A DNA stretch of 8,243 nucleotides from Synechococcales cyanobacterium PMM_0073 (GTDB taxonomy: Bacteria; Cyanobacteriota; Cyanobacteriia; Elainellales; Elainellaceae). The stretch covers positions 1-8,243 of the forward strand of contig CASBQH010000273.1 in NCBI GenBank assembly GCA_949127695.1, given 5' to 3'. The notes beneath the pieces are model-generated. The model was not told where the DNA came from. It did no database searches and saw nothing but the letters and a program-made list of their open reading frames with translations. Both the position numbers and the translations under genes were made by a program. Below, piece by piece: positions 5,708-8,243 of the stretch. The first letter of the stretch is position 1; every line of letters begins with the position of its first letter.

Positions 5708-7489
5708 GTGAGCAGAGCTGTAGGAATCGATCTAGGTACGACAAATTCAGAAGTGGCAATCGTTGAAGACGGTCAGGTGAGAGTCTTGCCGGGTGAAGAT
5801 GGCGAGCTGATGCTGCCCTCCTGCGTGGGCTTTGATGACCAAGGTCAGCTGTTAGTGGGACGAGCCGCGCTGCGTCAAGCAGCGGCTGCGCCAGATCGCA
5901 CCGTCCGCTCGATCAAGCGTTGGATGGGCACAGACCACAAAACTATCCTCCGCAGCGAAGGCAGTGGCTCAGACCCGACCCGCGACTTTTTGCCCCACGA
6001 AATTTCAGCGATGATTCTACGCGCCCTGAAGCAGCGGGCAGAGACCGCCTTGGCAGAAGCCGTCACCCAAGCCGTGATTACGGTGCCTGCCTATTTCACA
6101 AACGCTCAGCGACAGGCCACCAAGACGGCTGGCGAAATTGCTGGCCTAGAGGTGCTGCAAATCCTCAACGAGCCGACGGCAGCAGCCTTAGCTTACGATC
6201 TGCGCTCGGAAGAGACGGAGCGGGTGCTGGTCTATGACCTGGGCGGCGGCACCTTTGATGTCTCGGTAGTGGAAATGACGGGATCTGTCACAGAAGTGCT
6301 GGCGAGTCATGGCAACAATCAGCTGGGCGGCGACGACTTTGATCGACGACTCCAGCTTCACCTAGCCGAACGATTCCGGCAGACCCACGGGATGGCTGTT
6401 CCCGATGACCCCGTGACGCAAGCCCGCCTGCTGCGCGCCGCCGAACAGATTAAAGTCACCCTGAGTACTCACGCCTTTGCCCCAGTCCGGGAAGCTTTTT
6501 TGGGCAGCAAAGGCAAGACGGCGCTGCATCTAGAAACCGAGATTGCCCGCACTGACTTTGAAGCCCTGATTCGCCCGCTGCTGACAGAAACCCTGGAGGC
6601 GATCGACCGCGCCTTGAGCGATGCCAAACTGCAAGCCGAAGACCTCGATCGGATCATCTTAGTCGGTGGCTCGACGCGGATTCCGCTGGTGCAGCAGATG
6701 GTGCAGGATCATCTGGGTCAGGCTCCCGTCGAAGGCGTGCAGCCCGATCTTTCGGTGGCTCTGGGAGCAGCTCTGCAAGCCGGAGTTCTGGTCGGGGAAG
6801 AGATCGACGCGATTTTAGTTGATGTCATTCCGCATTCGCTGGGTATTTCGGCAGCCGTGGATACGCCGATGGGCGTGATGCCGGGATATTTTAGCGTGAT
6901 CATTCCTCGGAACAGCGTTGTGCCTGTGTCCCGCTCCGAGGTCTATGCCACGTTGAGTCCGAATCAAGCGGTGGTCGAAATCGAAATCTTTCAGGGCGAA
7001 AATGAAGTCGCTGAAGAAAACGTCCCGCTGGGCTCTTACCGCATTGAAGGGCTACCGCCGGCTCCGGCGGGCAGCATTCAAATCGAGGTGCATTTTGACT
7101 TTGACTTAAACGGAATTCTCACCGTGACCACAACCGAAAAAGGCAAGGGCAAGCAGGGCAAACTGATGGTCAATCATGCCGGAATTCAGCGGCTCTCTAG
7201 CTCCGAATTGCAGCAAGCCAGAGCCAACCTAGACGCTCTGTTTACCTCAGATGAGACGAAAACTGGCTCTGGCGTTAGAGTCAGCCAGCCAGCCGACGCC
7301 GAACTCGCTGACCTGATCGAACGCGCCCAGCAACTGCTGAGCAGCCTCGCAGATCAGCAGGCGGAAGAACTCCAAGAGCTACTGGATTCGCTGGAACATG
7401 CCCTAGCCGCAGCCGAGACGGCAACTGTTTCAGAGCTGCAAGAAGAGCTGTCTGATTTTCTCTACTATGCTGCGCCCCATGCCACCTGA
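5708..7489 (+). CDS. dnaK: Hsp70 (DnaK-type) chaperone with shortened lid
   Basis: A 593-residue Hsp70 that should couple ATP hydrolysis to binding of unfolded or client peptides. The ATPase domain is intact: G-I-D-L-G-T-T-N-S at 6-14, Lys70 (equivalent to the catalytic Lys70 of E. coli DnaK), V-P-A-Y-F at 126-130, N-E-P-T-A-A-A at 154-160, D-L-G-G-G-T-F-D-V-S at 177-186 and I-L-V-G-G-S-T-R-I-P at 317-326. It lacks about 16 residues in subdomain IB relative to E. coli DnaK. The linker and start of the substrate domain read I-L-V-D-V-I-P-H-S-L-G-I (369-380) where DnaK has V-T-P-L-S-L-G-I. The beta-sandwich runs to about 496. The lid is about 97 residues instead of roughly 130, interrupted by a Ser/Thr/Gly-rich stretch (512-530), and the acidic disordered tail is missing. 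The GTG start follows AGGAGAG with 8-9 nt spacing and lies 17 bp after the grpE-like gene. The Hsp70 family is certain; dnaK here denotes the family, not the housekeeping copy. Confidence 0.95.
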   Translation: MSRAVGIDLGTTNSEVAIVEDGQVRVLPGEDGELMLPSCVGFDDQGQLLVGRAALRQAAAAPDRTVRSIKRWMGTDHKTILRSEGSGSDPTRDFLPHEISAMILRALKQRAETALAEAVTQAVITVPAYFTNAQRQATKTAGEIAGLEVLQILNEPTAAALAYDLRSEETERVLVYDLGGGTFDVSVVEMTGSVTEVLASHGNNQLGGDDFDRRLQLHLAERFRQTHGMAVPDDPVTQARLLRAAEQIKVTLSTHAFAPVREAFLGSKGKTALHLETEIARTDFEALIRPLLTETLEAIDRALSDAKLQAEDLDRIILVGGSTRIPLVQQMVQDHLGQAPVEGVQPDLSVALGAALQAGVLVGEEIDAILVDVIPHSLGISAAVDTPMGVMPGYFSVIIPRNSVVPVSRSEVYATLSPNQAVVEIEIFQGENEVAEENVPLGSYRIEGLPPAPAGSIQIEVHFDFDLNGILTVTTTEKGKGKQGKLMVNHAGIQRLSSSELQQARANLDALFTSDETKTGSGVRVSQPADAELADLIERAQQLLSSLADQQAEELQELLDSLEHALAAAETATVSELQEELSDFLYYAAPHAT

Positions 7490-7907
7490 GCCACGCCGAG
7501 GAGCCGCCCCGATCAAATGTCCGGTCTGTCGTGCCCCTTACCGCTCGCCCTTGGCTGAGTTGGATGATCCGGATAGCGCTTTGAGCTGTCATCGCTGTGG
7601 AGCTGATCTCACGTCGCTGATCCAGCTGCATGATCAGGCGATTGGCTATCACCGACGGGCGCTCCAGGCGCTCCAGGTCGGTGATTATCCAGCAGCCACA
7701 GCCTGGAATGAGCAGGCTTTAACTCTGCATCAGAACGCTGATTTTCATACGCTCAGGGGGCAGCTCTGGGCTTTGCAAGGTCAGTTTCGATCAGCGATTG
7801 CGGCCTGGGAAGTAGCCCGACGGCTGGCTCCCCAACATCCAGCGGCCAATGCCTATTTGCAACAGCTAGAGCAACTGGCCTCGCAGCAGATTGGAGAGGA
7901 GAATTGA
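7467..7907 (+). CDS. Zinc-ribbon and TPR protein, last gene of the Hsp70 operon
   Basis: A 146-residue protein with two parts. Near the N-terminus is a four-cysteine zinc ribbon, C-P-V-C at 18-21 and C-H-R-C at 41-44, spaced C-x2-C-x19-C-x2-C. The rest (about 56-124) forms two TPR-like hairpins, with Y-H-R-R-A-L-Q-A-L, G-D-Y-P-A-A and, in the second, G-Q-F-R-S-A-I-A-A-W-E-V-A-R-R-L-A-P. The start overlaps the end of hsp70 by 23 bp (or 11 bp if the in-frame ATG at 7479 is used). No Shine-Dalgarno is visible, so translation is probably coupled to hsp70. Zinc ribbon plus TPR suggests an adaptor binding a protein or nucleic acid partner of the chaperone; the exact role is unknown. No terminator is visible after it and a transposase lies 32 bp downstream on the opposite strand. 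Confidence 0.85.
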   Translation: MLRPMPPEPRRGAAPIKCPVCRAPYRSPLAELDDPDSALSCHRCGADLTSLIQLHDQAIGYHRRALQALQVGDYPAATAWNEQALTLHQNADFHTLRGQLWALQGQFRSAIAAWEVARRLAPQHPAANAYLQQLEQLASQQIGEEN

Positions 7908-7939
7908 GCTAAGGGATTTGCAATTAAAAAAAACACCAG

Positions 7940-8243
7940 TCAAGACGGAACAATCGTGATGTCCCATTTTGGCAAAGTTTCAAACCGGTGCCAAAGTGGT
8001 TGATACTGTTCTAACTCGTCTTCGCATACTTTTATGCCCTTGTAATAAAGGGTCTCAACCCAACGCACAATCGGTTTAAGTCTTTTCCATCTCATGTTAG
8101 CTGTCCAATTGAGGGCAGCTTCAACTGAGTCTAAAATAGCACCATTCCAGAACTGCTCTAGCGCTGCCCAACAACGTTCTATGGGATTGTACTTGCTGTG
8201 GTACGGCGGATAGTAAATCAGACGGATTCTCAGTCCCATGCTC
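7940..8243 (-). CDS. ISAzo13-type transposase, C-terminal part, runs off the window
   Basis: About 100 C-terminal residues of a DDE transposase are visible. Y-Y-P-P-Y-H-S-K-Y-N-P-I-E-R-C-W is followed by F-W-N-G-A-I-L-D, K-R-L-K-P-I-V near the middle and the typical ending E-T-L-P-K-W-D-I-T-I before a TGA at 7940-7942. This matches the end of ISAzo13-family transposases and, unlike the left copy, no stop or frameshift appears in the visible part. The frame continues through 8243, so the ATG at 8237-8239 is internal and the gene begins outside. The 32 bp between its stop and the operon's last stop codon must contain the insertion sequence end, but I cannot define its inverted repeat without the other end. 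Confidence 0.87.
   Translation of the reverse strand, partial: SMGLRIRLIYYPPYHSKYNPIERCWAALEQFWNGAILDSVEAALNWTANMRWKRLKPIVRWVETLYYKGIKVCEDELEQYQPLWHRFETLPKWDITIVPS

Noticed and set aside
7281..7652. A 123-codon minus-strand open frame across the hsp70/zinc-ribbon overlap
   Set aside because: Both plus-strand genes here have clear domains; the antisense translation has no family features.
7658..7676. Tandem GCGCTCCAG repeat
   Set aside because: It encodes A-L-Q twice within a TPR helix and the same codon string recurs elsewhere in the operon, so it reflects protein sequence and codon preference.
1..8243. The two ISAzo13-type ends as arms of a composite transposon carrying the operon
   Set aside because: They lie in the same orientation but their protein sequences differ widely, the left one is decayed, and neither shows matching terminal repeats. 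They appear to be independent insertions.

Overview
The window most likely comes from a cyanobacterium, probably a filamentous or Leptolyngbya-like one of moderately high GC. The clues are transposase remnants of the ISAzo13 and IS701-like (IS4 superfamily) types that are common in cyanobacteria, a perfect HIP1 octamer (GCGATCGC), and a short C/G-run repeat resembling those scattered through cyanobacterial genomes. The assignment is an inference; no ribosomal or photosynthesis gene is present to confirm it.

Layout. Positions 1-257 (minus strand) hold a decayed ISAzo13-type transposase end with an in-frame stop. It abuts a C/G-run repeat (258-284). Next is a complete plus-strand short-chain dehydrogenase of the YghA/GSP39 type (391-1287). 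Positions 1371-1790 hold the 5' part of an IS701-like transposase, broken at its start, by an internal stop and by 3' truncation. It abuts a possible minus-strand gene relic (1792-1968). From 2015 to 7907 runs a compact plus-strand operon of five genes. At 7940-8243 (minus strand) is the C-terminal part of a second, different ISAzo13-type transposase, which runs off the window and converges on the operon.

The operon is the centre of interest. It encodes an 843-residue TPR-type helical-repeat protein, a 99-residue J-like protein whose J-domain lacks the HPD triad, a divergent GrpE-like exchange factor with a Pro/Ser/Trp-containing insertion, a 593-residue Hsp70 with an intact ATPase site but a shortened lid and no acidic tail, and a small zinc-ribbon plus TPR protein overlapping the hsp70 end. 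Gaps are 38 bp or less, or overlaps. All three classical parts of an Hsp70 machine (J-protein, exchange factor, ATPase) are therefore present in one transcript, each non-canonical, together with two TPR proteins that could act as client or scaffold subunits. A specialised rather than housekeeping Hsp70 machine is a reasonable inference. Its client is not visible here. No CIRCE-type heat-shock operator was seen; a modest sigma70-like promoter lies at 1951-1978.
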